The notes below the pieces were generated by a model. The model ran no database searches. It was not told the origin of the DNA and saw nothing but the letters and a program-made list of their open reading frames with translations. The position numbers and the translations under genes were made by a program. A stretch of DNA of 21,751 nt from JACZQZ01 sp046756945 (GTDB taxonomy: Bacteria > Pseudomonadota > Alphaproteobacteria > Rhodospirillales > 2-02-FULL-58-16): assembly GCA_046756945.1 (NCBI GenBank), contig JBHHXI010000036.1:1-21751 (forward strand). Direction: 5' to 3'. Shown here piece by piece: positions 14,799 to 20,434 of this stretch. Positions within the stretch are counted from its first letter, which is position 1, and each line of letters starts with the position of its first letter.

Positions 14799-15770
14799 TC
14801 ATACGCGCGATACGCGCGCCCGCGGACCGACGGCGCGGGGCGCCGGCCGGGCGGCACCGGCCACGGGGGGCCCCGCCGCAATTTTCCGGCCCTCCTCCGA
14901 CAGGATGAAGTCGGAGAAAGTCTTCGTCGGCACCGACAGCCGCTTGTCGGTGAAAAGAACCACGTGCCAACGCCGTTCGAGTGGAAACCCCTTGACGTCG
15001 AGGATCGTCAACAGACCCGAGGCCAACTCCAGGGCGACTTCGGAGGACGACAGGATCGACAGGCCGAATCCCGCCATCACACCCTGTTTGACCGCCTCGT
15101 TGCTGCCCAGGGTCATGCTCTCGCGGATCGGCACCCCCAGGTCCCGGAACATGCCCTCCAGGGTCATGCGCGCCGTCGATCCGGGTTCGCGCAGCAGCAA
15201 CGGTTCGTGGGCCAGACGGGAAAGGGGAACGCTGCGCTTGCCGGCCAACGGGTGGTCGGGCGGCGCCACGGCGACGAGACGGTCTTGAAGGAACGGGCGG
15301 GCGTCCAGGTGCGGAAGATCCGGCACGTAATCCATGATCGCCATGTCGTCCGTCCCCGACCCAAGGCGGTGGATGATCCATTGCAGGTTGCCGGTCATCA
15401 GGCGCGGCGACACGCCGGGATGGCGCTGCCGGAAGGCGCCGATCAGGCGTGGCGCGAAATACGTGGCGGTGGTGACCGCGACCACGTCCAACGTGCCTTT
15501 GACCTCCCCTTTCAGTTCGGCCAGGTTGAGCTCCAGGTCCCTGAGACGGCCGAGGACATCCTGGCTCGTCTCCAACAATTCGTCGCCCGCCGCCGACAGC
15601 AAAAGCTGCTTGCCCACCCGGTCGAACAGGGGCAGGCCCAGCTCGTCTGCCAGGTGCTTGATCTGGATGGACACGGCCGGTTGGGTTACGCCGAGTTCGT
15701 TGGCGGCGCGGGTGTAACTGCCGAGCCGGGCGACGGCCTCGAACAGCTTCAGTTTGCGCAGGGTCAGCAT
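14799..15770 (-). CDS. LysR-family transcriptional regulator, CbbR-like
   Basis: A 323-residue DNA-binding regulator. Residues 1-60 form the winged helix-turn-helix (LRKLKLFEAVARLGSYTRAA, ELGVTQPAVSIQIKHLADEL, PLFDRVGKQLLLSAAGDELL). The rest is a periplasmic-binding-protein-like effector domain starting near TLDVVAVTTATYFAPRLIGAF. The helix sequence and VTTATYFAPRL most resemble CbbR-type regulators of carbon fixation and related LysR proteins, but no Calvin-cycle genes lie nearby, so the target is unknown. The C-terminal 25 residues are Ala/Arg/Pro-rich and probably disordered. The start at 15770 fits the family; GTG at 15785 would add five residues. Its AT-rich upstream region is shared with a divergent transcript candidate, the classical arrangement for LysR control. 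Confidence 0.88.
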   Translation of the reverse strand: MLTLRKLKLFEAVARLGSYTRAANELGVTQPAVSIQIKHLADELGLPLFDRVGKQLLLSAAGDELLETSQDVLGRLRDLELNLAELKGEVKGTLDVVAVTTATYFAPRLIGAFRQRHPGVSPRLMTGNLQWIIHRLGSGTDDMAIMDYVPDLPHLDARPFLQDRLVAVAPPDHPLAGKRSVPLSRLAHEPLLLREPGSTARMTLEGMFRDLGVPIRESMTLGSNEAVKQGVMAGFGLSILSSSEVALELASGLLTILDVKGFPLERRWHVVLFTDKRLSVPTKTFSDFILSEEGRKIAAGPPVAGAARPAPRAVGPRARVSRV

Positions 15771-15786
15771 GGGTCGGCGCCTCACA

Positions 15787-15840
15787 CAGTCATAAACTTA
15801 TTTTTATAGGACATATAAATTTTATCAACTTCTTTTAATG
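15787..15840. promoter_or_regulatory. AT-rich divergent promoter/operator region of the LysR gene
   Basis: This short stretch is very AT-rich compared with its surroundings and contains overlapping dyads such as ATAAA...TTTAT around 15792-15825, as expected for LysR T-N11-A sites. A TAGAAT at 15853-15858 on the plus strand could serve as a -10 for the divergent RNA, with a poor -35 (TTCTTT, about 15831) upstream. Confidence 0.4.
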
Positions 15841-15861
15841 ATGCGCCGCGTGTAGAATTCG

Positions 15862-16076
15862 CCCGCGGTGAAAGCGCCCAGGTATTTCCGAATTGGCGTT
15901 TCGGACGCGGGATGGATCATTGCCGAACACCTCTGAGGGCCGTCACGTACCGGTCTTCGCAGGACTCCAAGGCCCTGCGTTCGAGGTGGATGATATCCGC
16001 GCTGAGGCGGGAAAGGCGCGTTCTCCCGTATTTTGCCGACTTTGACCCCGCCCGAGCGATCGGGCGGGGTCTTTTT
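15862..16076 (+). ncRNA. Candidate structured non-coding RNA ending in an intrinsic terminator
   Basis: Between the divergent LysR promoter and a strong terminator there is no convincing protein frame, but the sequence is rich in nested pairing. CCCGCG (15862-15867) pairs with CGCGGG (15906-15911) around a TCCGAA/TTCGGA hairpin. A longer rod uses ATCAT/ATGAT, CACCTC/GAGGTG and AGGGCC/GGCCCT over roughly 15907-15999. A third helix (about 16005-16030) precedes the terminator. The layout (promoter, about 210 nt of structure, terminator) suits an sRNA. It lacks the conserved loop of SRP RNA and I could not match it to 6S RNA, so its class is open. It might instead be an untranslated leader with attenuation. 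Confidence 0.4.
16044..16076 (+). terminator. Rho-independent terminator
   Basis: GACCCCGCCCGA (16044-16055) pairs perfectly over 12 bases with TCGGGCGGGGTC (16060-16071), loop GCGA, followed immediately by five T (16072-16076). The T run is only on the plus strand, so it ends a rightward transcript starting between the LysR gene and this point. Confidence 0.9.
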
Positions 16077-16196
16077 GATCCCCGGCAAACGGCAGTGAGA
16101 TAAAGACCAACGCCGTTGCGCGCCGCGGCCGCGGGGCCGGGACCTCATCCGGCCCGGGGCCGCGTGGCGTCCGGGCAGCGGCGTGTTGTGGAGAGG

Positions 16197-16436
16197 ATGA
16201 TGGTACAGATAAGGGAACAGGCAATTTTCTGGCCCCTGTGGCCGACCGTTTGGCCGCGCGTCCCGGCGACGGATGCGCCCGGCCGGGACGACGACGCGGC
16301 CGCCACCAGTTTCAACGTATCCGTAGGGATCGTCGGGGCCATCGTGGTGTTGGTGACCATCGCCCACTATCTCGGATGGCTGTCGCTGTTTTCGTCGGAG
16401 CCGTTCGAATTGTTCGCAACGATCACCGGCGCATAA
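16197..16436 (+). CDS. Small single-span membrane protein (79 aa), unknown
   Basis: I do not recognise the family. The protein begins MMVQIREQAIFWPLWPTVWPRV, an unusual Trp/Pro-rich amphipathic start, then an Asp-rich linker (DAPGRDDDAAATS) and a membrane segment VGIVGAIVVLVTIAHYLGWL near residues 43-62, ending with a short acidic/aromatic tail. GGAGAGG directly precedes the two adjacent ATG codons (16197 and 16200); either could be used. It stands alone about 120 bases past the terminator of the candidate RNA and is convergent with a decayed hydrolase gene. The ribosome site and coherent hydrophobic profile support translation, but nothing in the context points to a role. Confidence 0.6.
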   Translation: MMVQIREQAIFWPLWPTVWPRVPATDAPGRDDDAAATSFNVSVGIVGAIVVLVTIAHYLGWLSLFSSEPFELFATITGA

Positions 16437-16490
16437 AGGCCGCATAAAGGACGTCCGACCGCCCGGTGGCACCGCCGGGAGGCGCGCCCC

Positions 16491-16912
16491 TCAAGGACGG
16501 GCGCGGCCGCCGGGCCGCGCGGCGGTGACGGCGTCGTACGGGCGCCCGGCGTCGACCGGCTTGATCAGGATGAAGTCGCCGGAAAAGCGCACCCGGCCGT
16601 CGCCGTCCCGGGGCGCCAGGCGCCCATTGACGCGCTGGCGTGATGGGCCGGGTCCACGGCGTAGTGGAGCCGGCCGGTGATCCTTTCGTACGCCCCGGCC
16701 GCCCCGAAGGCCTTGCCGCCGGCCAGCGGCGCGCGGCCCAGCACCTCGATGGGCGTGACCTCGGCCGCGCCGCCATGGGCCCAAAGGGCAATGACAAGCG
16801 CGGCGAAAACCGTGCGCGTGGCGGGTATCGCCCACGGCAACCGGCTTCCACCCCGCGCCCGCCCGAAAACCAGGCCCTTCCACGCCCGGACCTTCGCCAG
16901 CGGACACCCCAA
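16491..16912 (-). pseudogene. Frameshifted, truncated alpha/beta-hydrolase-domain (Abhydrolase_10-like) remnant
   Basis: One minus-strand frame from about 16912 encodes a signal-peptide-like TVFAALVIALWAHGGAAE followed by VTPIEVLGRAPLAGGKAFGAAGAYERITGRLHYAVDPAHH (cited in part: GGKAFGAAGAYERITGRLHY), the conserved N-terminus of secreted alpha/beta-hydrolase-domain proteins (PF20091 type). At about 16630-16645 similarity jumps to another frame: RVNGRLAPRDGDGRVRFSGD then FILIKPVDAG, the next conserved block of the same family. A stop follows at 16491. Only about 120 of the several hundred residues of the family are present, so the catalytic part is gone. This is a dead fragment, unless a sequencing error made the shift; even then it is truncated. 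Confidence 0.7.
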
Positions 16913-17059
16913 TGGTTATGCCTTTCGTCGCCGCCATAGGGGCGTTCTCTGCCCGAACGCCCCGGTCAAATCACCATTTCGGCCGCCCGTTGTCCACCTC
17001 AGCCGCGCCCGCCGGCACGGTCCCCGGTACCGGCCGGCCCAACGCCCGCGCATTCGCCG

Positions 17060-17203
17060 TATTCAACGTGGCCGTTCACGCCGTTGGATGTGGAAACATC
17101 GCGCCGCCAAAAGCGTTTGTGAAAAATTCTAGAGGTTTGCAAATTTACCATTTCTTAAAAACCCGGCCGCAACATGCCCCGCTGTACGAAGGTATTAGTC
17201 CGA
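17060..17203 (+). repeat. Upstream module, copy A (ahead of PAS gene)
   Basis: This region aligns with 19985-20129 along its length: GTGGCCGTTCACGC / GTGGCCGTTTACGC, GCGCCGCC followed by GCGTTTGT and a GAAA..TTCT stretch, GCAAATTTACC then a TTAA, and a 22-bp block identical at 17178-17199 and 20104-20125. Distances between blocks are nearly equal (77 and 81 bases from GCGCCGCC to the identical block). It is non-coding, lies upstream of a gene in both places and is on the same strand in both, so it looks like a duplicated promoter/regulatory module rather than a transposon. Confidence 0.7.
17144..17158 (+). promoter_or_regulatory. CtrA-box-like site, copy A
   Basis: TTTA-CCATTTC-TTAA has the spacing of the alphaproteobacterial CtrA motif (TTAA-N7-TTAA) with one mismatch, and the CCAT after the first half-site is often seen in CtrA sites. 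The same site recurs in module copy B. Binding is inferred from pattern only. Confidence 0.4.
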
Positions 17204-17226
17204 AAGTGTTAGTGCGGGGGTATTCG
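17185..17226 (+). repeat. Three 14-bp tandem direct repeats upstream of the PAS gene
   Basis: TACGAAGGTATTAG (17185-17198), TCCGAAAGTGTTAG (17199-17212) and TGCGGGGGTATTCG (17213-17226) are head-to-tail variants of one 14-base unit; a fourth, very degenerate unit follows to 17240. Copy B keeps the first unit exactly (20111-20124) and a weaker second. The periodic half-sites look like binding sites for a regulator acting as an oligomer. Confidence 0.55.
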
Positions 17227-17294
17227 TGCGGGTGAGGTGCCGACGCCAAGTCCATCCTTGGCCCGGATCCTGGTCCGCCTTCAAGATTCGAACC

Positions 17295-17771
17295 ATGGAA
17301 GACCGAACCGAAGGCACTGATCGGAGGAGGGCGCACCGGCGGATGGTGCATCGCCTGCTGGCGCACTGGCGGGACGCCCAGGAGGAAGGTGGGTTTCCAT
17401 CCCTTGATGCCGTTCTCAAGCGGGATTTGAGCGACATCCTGCCGTCAATATTTGTGCTCAAGGTTCCTGCGGACGCCGCGGAACCGGCGTTCGCCCGCGT
17501 CGGCAAATTATTCGCCGGCGAAGTGGCCGGCGACCTCACGGGCAGGCCGGTGTCGGCGGTGCCGGAGGGAACCCTTCTTGAACAGGCGGTGGGGATTTAC
17601 GACGAGGTCCTGGCCAGGAAGATCCCCATAACCCGGGGCGGCGAATTCGCGCATGTCCAGGGCGGGACGGTTCTCTACCGCAGCATCATTCTCCCCCTGA
17701 GCGAGGACCAGGACACGATAGATTCCCTCCTTGGCGCGGCCAACTCCAAGATCAAAGACGAAGAGGCCTGA
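17295..17771 (+). CDS. PAS-domain protein (PAS_5 / PF07310-like)
   Basis: A 158-residue soluble protein whose sequence fits the alphaproteobacterial stand-alone PAS family: an N-terminal helix (HRLLAHWRDAQEEGGFPSLDAV), LSDILPSIFVLKVP, FARVGKLFAGEVAGDLTGRPVSAVPEGTL, then GGTVLYRSIILPLSEDQDTIDSLLGA with the terminal strand typical of these domains. There is no attached output domain, so it may sense a ligand or a partner; the ligand is unknown. The ATG at 17295 lacks a strong Shine-Dalgarno; earlier in-frame starts would enter the 14-bp repeat region. It is preceded by module copy A and followed after 66 bases by an unknown membrane protein on the same strand, probably one transcript. Confidence 0.72.
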   Translation: MEDRTEGTDRRRAHRRMVHRLLAHWRDAQEEGGFPSLDAVLKRDLSDILPSIFVLKVPADAAEPAFARVGKLFAGEVAGDLTGRPVSAVPEGTLLEQAVGIYDEVLARKIPITRGGEFAHVQGGTVLYRSIILPLSEDQDTIDSLLGAANSKIKDEEA

Positions 17772-17806
17772 GATGCCCGGCTTTAAGCCCGTTCACGTTT
17801 CCCCGA

Positions 17807-17832
17807 CGTTCCCGGTCTGAAAACGGGGAACG
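17807..17832 (+). promoter_or_regulatory. Hairpin overlapping the ribosome site of the next gene
   Basis: CGTTCCC (17807-17813) pairs with GGGAACG (17826-17832), loop of 12 bases. The right arm covers the GGGGAA that is the only Shine-Dalgarno-like sequence before the ATG at 17838, so folding could limit translation; alternatively it is a terminator-like element after the PAS gene. Confidence 0.3.
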
Positions 17833-17837
17833 ACGAT

Positions 17838-18239
17838 ATGCCCACGACCGTGTCATACGAGCTCTATTCCCTGAGGGAAGGACATTGGAACCTCGATTCC
17901 GTCTATGACGACAGGGGCCTGGCCTTGCAGGAGGCCCGTCAACTGTTCAAACGCCGGCACGAAAAGGGCGTCAAGGTCGTAAAAGAGAATTACGACGACG
18001 AAACCAACAAGTCGATACCGACGACCATTTACCACGAGGGGGGGGGCGTCGAAAAGAACCGACCGGAGGTGCGGGAGAAATGGAAGCAACGCCGGCGCAT
18101 CGAGCCCTCCCGGGTGAAGAAGGAGGATGCCTCCGGCTTCATCCGGCACGTCGTGACACTTGTTGTGAGCATTGGCGGAATCCTGTTGGCGCTGATCACA
18201 CTGGCGGTTTTCCTGTTGGGAGCTTTCGGCGGGGGCTGA
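17838..18239 (+). CDS. Hypothetical C-terminally anchored protein with G9 tract
   Basis: A 133-residue protein of unrecognised function. Residues 1-65 form a compact soluble domain (YELYSLREGHWNLDSVYDDR, LALQEARQLFKRRHEKGVKVVKENYD) of a type I associate loosely with small alphaproteobacterial hypothetical proteins. Residues 70-100 are charged and probably disordered. Residues 104-128 (VVTLVVSIGGILLALITLAV) form one membrane segment at the very C-terminus, so it is likely tail-anchored with the domain in the cytoplasm. Codons 67-70 contain an uninterrupted run of nine G (18038-18046); slippage there would shift frame and remove the anchor. It follows the PAS gene in the same direction. Confidence 0.65.
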   Translation: MPTTVSYELYSLREGHWNLDSVYDDRGLALQEARQLFKRRHEKGVKVVKENYDDETNKSIPTTIYHEGGGVEKNRPEVREKWKQRRRIEPSRVKKEDASGFIRHVVTLVVSIGGILLALITLAVFLLGAFGGG

Positions 18240-18483
18240 CTGGCTTGCGGCGGGTGCCGCGCCCGCCGCCTCCACGGCGAACCGGGGCGCCGCCGGGCTG
18301 TCCGGCGCGACCGCCGGGGATCACGCCGTTACCGTTGAAGCGCGGCGTGGACGGCCCCCGGGAGGGCCGCCGCGGGTCGACACCCGGCCGGGCGGCATGG
18401 GCCCCACCACCAACGGTGAGTCATGCGTTATTAAACCGTCATCGGCGCTTGGTCATACAGGCCCGAATTGCCGGAGCGGAGCC
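18240..18483. other. GC-rich gap before the rpmE remnant
   Basis: About 240 bases contain several GC hairpins but no convincing gene, promoter or RNA. Open frames crossing it have shadow-type composition. Confidence 0.4.
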
Positions 18484-18646
18484 ATGAGAACGGACGTCCA
18501 CCCCGACAATCATGAAATCACCGTCGTCATGACCGGCGGTACCGGACTTCAAGACACGCTCCGTCCGGGCCAACGCGGGCAACCTGGCCGACAGCGGCGG
18601 TCCGTTGGCAATGTCCAGCAAGCGGTTCGAGAAGTTCGGCCTGAAC
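18484..18646 (+). pseudogene. rpmE: Decayed ribosomal protein L31 gene (rpmE relic)
   Basis: From the ATG at 18484 the frame reads MRTDVHPDNHEITVVMTGGT, an excellent match to the N-terminus of bacterial L31 (M.TDIHP.YHEITVVMTDGT). One extra base near 18543-18547 then moves the similarity to the next frame: DFKTRS follows, and further on DSGGPLAMSSKRFEKFGLN, corresponding to the L31 C-terminus (DTGG...F.KRF..FG). About 25 residues of the middle are missing between these blocks. The combination of frameshift and deletion means it cannot make L31, so a functional rpmE must lie elsewhere. It has GGAG upstream of the ATG, a leftover of a once-normal gene. The DUF4402 gene starts only 53 bases further on. 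Confidence 0.75.
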
Positions 18647-18698
18647 GGCCGGGGAATCCCCGTCGTTCAGGAAACAGAAGAGTGTCGGTGGACTGAGG

Positions 18699-19727
18699 AT
18701 GCCCTTTCCGTTCCTAAGGCCGCGCACACGTTGCACGATCGCGCCCGCCGCCAGCATCAAGGCCGATCGCGCGGAAAGGCAGCCCATCCCCCCACACCAG
18801 TGTCGGGACGGTGCGTGCAGGGCGCCAACGCGAAGTCTGGTTGTCCGGCTCTGCGCGGCGGTCGTGCTTGCGGCCTGTCTGGTTTCGGGGCTCGCCACCG
18901 GCATCGGGGACGCCGCGGCTACCGTCACCCAGGTTTCGGAGAAAAAGGGACTATGGTACGGAGATGCCGCCGGCGACGCTGACTTGACGGGAACGGTCGT
19001 GATCGGCCTGGACAAATCCAAGACGGTGACCGGCGGCGTGTTCGATTTCGGCGGCAACCACCAACGCGGCGAATTCCAGCTTAAAGGCGACAAATTTGGT
19101 ACGTACGCGTGCACCCTCCCAAGCTCGTTCCAAGTGACCTCGGGGGCGAACAGCGCCACCGTCGATACGATCCTAACCAATCCCGGTTTAACCGGCACCC
19201 TGGACAAGAAAGGCAAACGCAAGATCAAGATTGGCGCCACGCTCAATTTTACCGCGGGTCAGCCGGCGGGAAATTACAGCGGTACGCTCGATATGACCTG
19301 TGATGGGGTTATGGGTTCGATCGAGGTCACCGCGACCATCCTGGAGCCGATTTCCATCTCCTCCAGCGCCGATTTGGACTTCGGCACCATGTTGACGACC
19401 GGAACCGCGGGGACGGTCACCGTGACGCCGGCCGGCGCCCGGTCCTCCGTCAACGTCGACCTGTTCGGCGGTATCCCGTCCGCCGCGTCCTTCGACGTGA
19501 CCGGCGAGCCGGGCGCGGCCTATGCCATCACCCTGCCGTCGAGCGCCACGCTTACCAGCGGTGGCAACACCATGACCGTCGATACCTATACACACGACGC
19601 CGGCGCGGCTCCCACCCTGCCCGGCGGCAGCGACACCTTCAACGTCGGCGCGACGCTGAACGTGGGCGGCGCCCAGGCGCCGGGCACCTATTCCGGCACC
19701 TTCGACGTGACGGTGAACTACAACTAA
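18699..19727 (+). CDS. Secreted protein with two tandem DUF4402 domains
   Basis: A 342-residue exported protein. The hydrophobic signal core lies at 48-66 (VVRLCAAVVLAACLVSGLAT), unusually far from the ATG at 18699, with a 46-residue Arg/Pro/Cys-rich leader of doubtful origin. LAAC at 57-60 fits a lipobox, but cleavage after GDAAA near 74 is equally possible. Two beta-rich DUF4402 units follow. The first (about 75-205) contains TLPSSFQVTSGANSATVDTI and a Cys pair (TYACTL and DMTCDG). The second (about 206-342) contains LDFGTMLTTGTAGTVTVTPAG, ITLPSSATLTSGGNTMTVDT and ends TFDVTVNYN. DUF4402 proteins resemble pilin or spore-coat-U-like surface subunits; direct evidence of function is lacking. 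No clean Shine-Dalgarno fits the chosen start (GAGG abuts it), so the true start is uncertain. Confidence 0.8.
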   Translation: MPFPFLRPRTRCTIAPAASIKADRAERQPIPPHQCRDGACRAPTRSLVVRLCAAVVLAACLVSGLATGIGDAAATVTQVSEKKGLWYGDAAGDADLTGTVVIGLDKSKTVTGGVFDFGGNHQRGEFQLKGDKFGTYACTLPSSFQVTSGANSATVDTILTNPGLTGTLDKKGKRKIKIGATLNFTAGQPAGNYSGTLDMTCDGVMGSIEVTATILEPISISSSADLDFGTMLTTGTAGTVTVTPAGARSSVNVDLFGGIPSAASFDVTGEPGAAYAITLPSSATLTSGGNTMTVDTYTHDAGAAPTLPGGSDTFNVGATLNVGGAQAPGTYSGTFDVTVNYN

Positions 19728-19764
19728 ACACCCATCTCGGCCGCCCCGCCACTGGCTCCCGTTC

Positions 19765-19789
19765 GCAAACCCGGCGGCGCCGGGTTTGC
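19765..19789. terminator. Perfect GC hairpin after the tandem DUF4402 gene
   Basis: GCAAACCCGGC (19765-19775) and GCCGGGTTTGC (19779-19789) form an 11-bp perfect stem with a three-base loop, 38 bases past the stop. No T run follows on the plus strand. It may protect the mRNA 3' end or act with Rho. Confidence 0.45.
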
Positions 19790-19984
19790 CGCGGCGGCGG
19801 CCCGGGCCTCCCGGTTCCCCTCGCGCCGGAAATCCTGATCCTATCGGCACCGGATACCCCCGTCGGTGAGTTCCGCGCCTCGGGCCCCTCGGCGCCCGCC
19901 AAGCCGCCGCCTGCCGGCGGGGTGCCGCCCGGACAATGCCCGCGCCTTCGCCGGACCAGACCCGTGTCCATTACGAAAGCGTAA

Positions 19985-20129
19985 TGACTGTGGCCGTTTA
20001 CGCTGCCGAACGGCGAAAATTGGCGCCGCCAGAGGCGTTTGTAGAAATTCTTTCGGGTGGTGACGCAAATTTACCGTTTTTTAAGGAACCTCGTCTCAAA
20101 TGGCCCGCTGTACGAAGGTATTAGTACGG
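19985..20129 (+). repeat. Upstream module, copy B (ahead of second DUF4402 gene)
   Basis: Counterpart of the module at 17060-17203, in the same orientation, with the 22-bp block at 20104-20125 identical to 17178-17199 and the flanking blocks diverged but in order. It lies in a 707-base gene-free stretch (19728-20434), about 310 bases before the DUF4402 ATG. Keeping these blocks while the rest diverges suggests selection on protein-binding or RNA sequence. Confidence 0.7.
20070..20084 (+). promoter_or_regulatory. CtrA-box-like site, copy B
   Basis: TTTA-CCGTTTT-TTAA repeats the half-sites and 7-base spacing of the site at 17144-17158 while four of seven spacer bases (CC, TT) stay the same or similar, consistent with conservation of the half-sites. 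CtrA binding is inferred. Confidence 0.4.
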
Positions 20130-20239
20130 ATGGATATCGGTAACGGGTCTGTTTGTAAGGCCGATTCCCGACCCTGGCGCCCTTCCCGGGCCCGGTTGAC
20201 GGTCCCGGAACCGGGGAGCGCCGGACGCGAATCACCGGT

Positions 20240-20434
20240 TTGGCGGATACGCGCGTAATTGTATAGGGATAATACTCCCTGAAGGTTCAAAAATTGATAA
20301 AATTAAATGAAAATTTTCGACAAATTAATATCAAGTATATCTAAAATAAAAGTTATTGCAACTTTCGATAATCCCTTTAGATTAATACAAACGTATTACA
20401 ATCACTCAGTTTTTAGCACTAAGAGGATCGAGCC
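20240..20434 (+). promoter_or_regulatory. AT-rich promoter island with dyads before second DUF4402 gene
   Basis: Bases 20281-20400 contain only 26 G or C in 120 (about 22 percent), in a region otherwise clearly GC-rich. Three perfect dyads lie here: AGGGA-TAATAC-TCCCT (20265-20280), AAAGTT-ATTGC-AACTTT (20349-20365) and TAATAC-AAAC-GTATTA (20383-20398). The last ends 36 bases before the ATG and likely overlaps the promoter. The GTATTA core also occurs in the 14-bp repeats of the upstream modules. This is probably a strongly regulated promoter with several operators. Confidence 0.55.

Noticed and set aside
15862..16076. 6S RNA or SRP RNA
   Set aside because: I could not find the SRP GGAAGCAGC-type loop or a convincing 6S central bubble; left as an unclassified RNA.
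15912..16103. 63-codon open frame across the terminator at 16044
   Set aside because: It reads through a perfect terminator hairpin and T run, has no ribosome site and no protein features.
18397..18696. 99-codon frame that contains the L31 N-terminus
   Set aside because: Only the first 20 codons after 18484 resemble a protein; the rest is the wrong frame of the rpmE relic.
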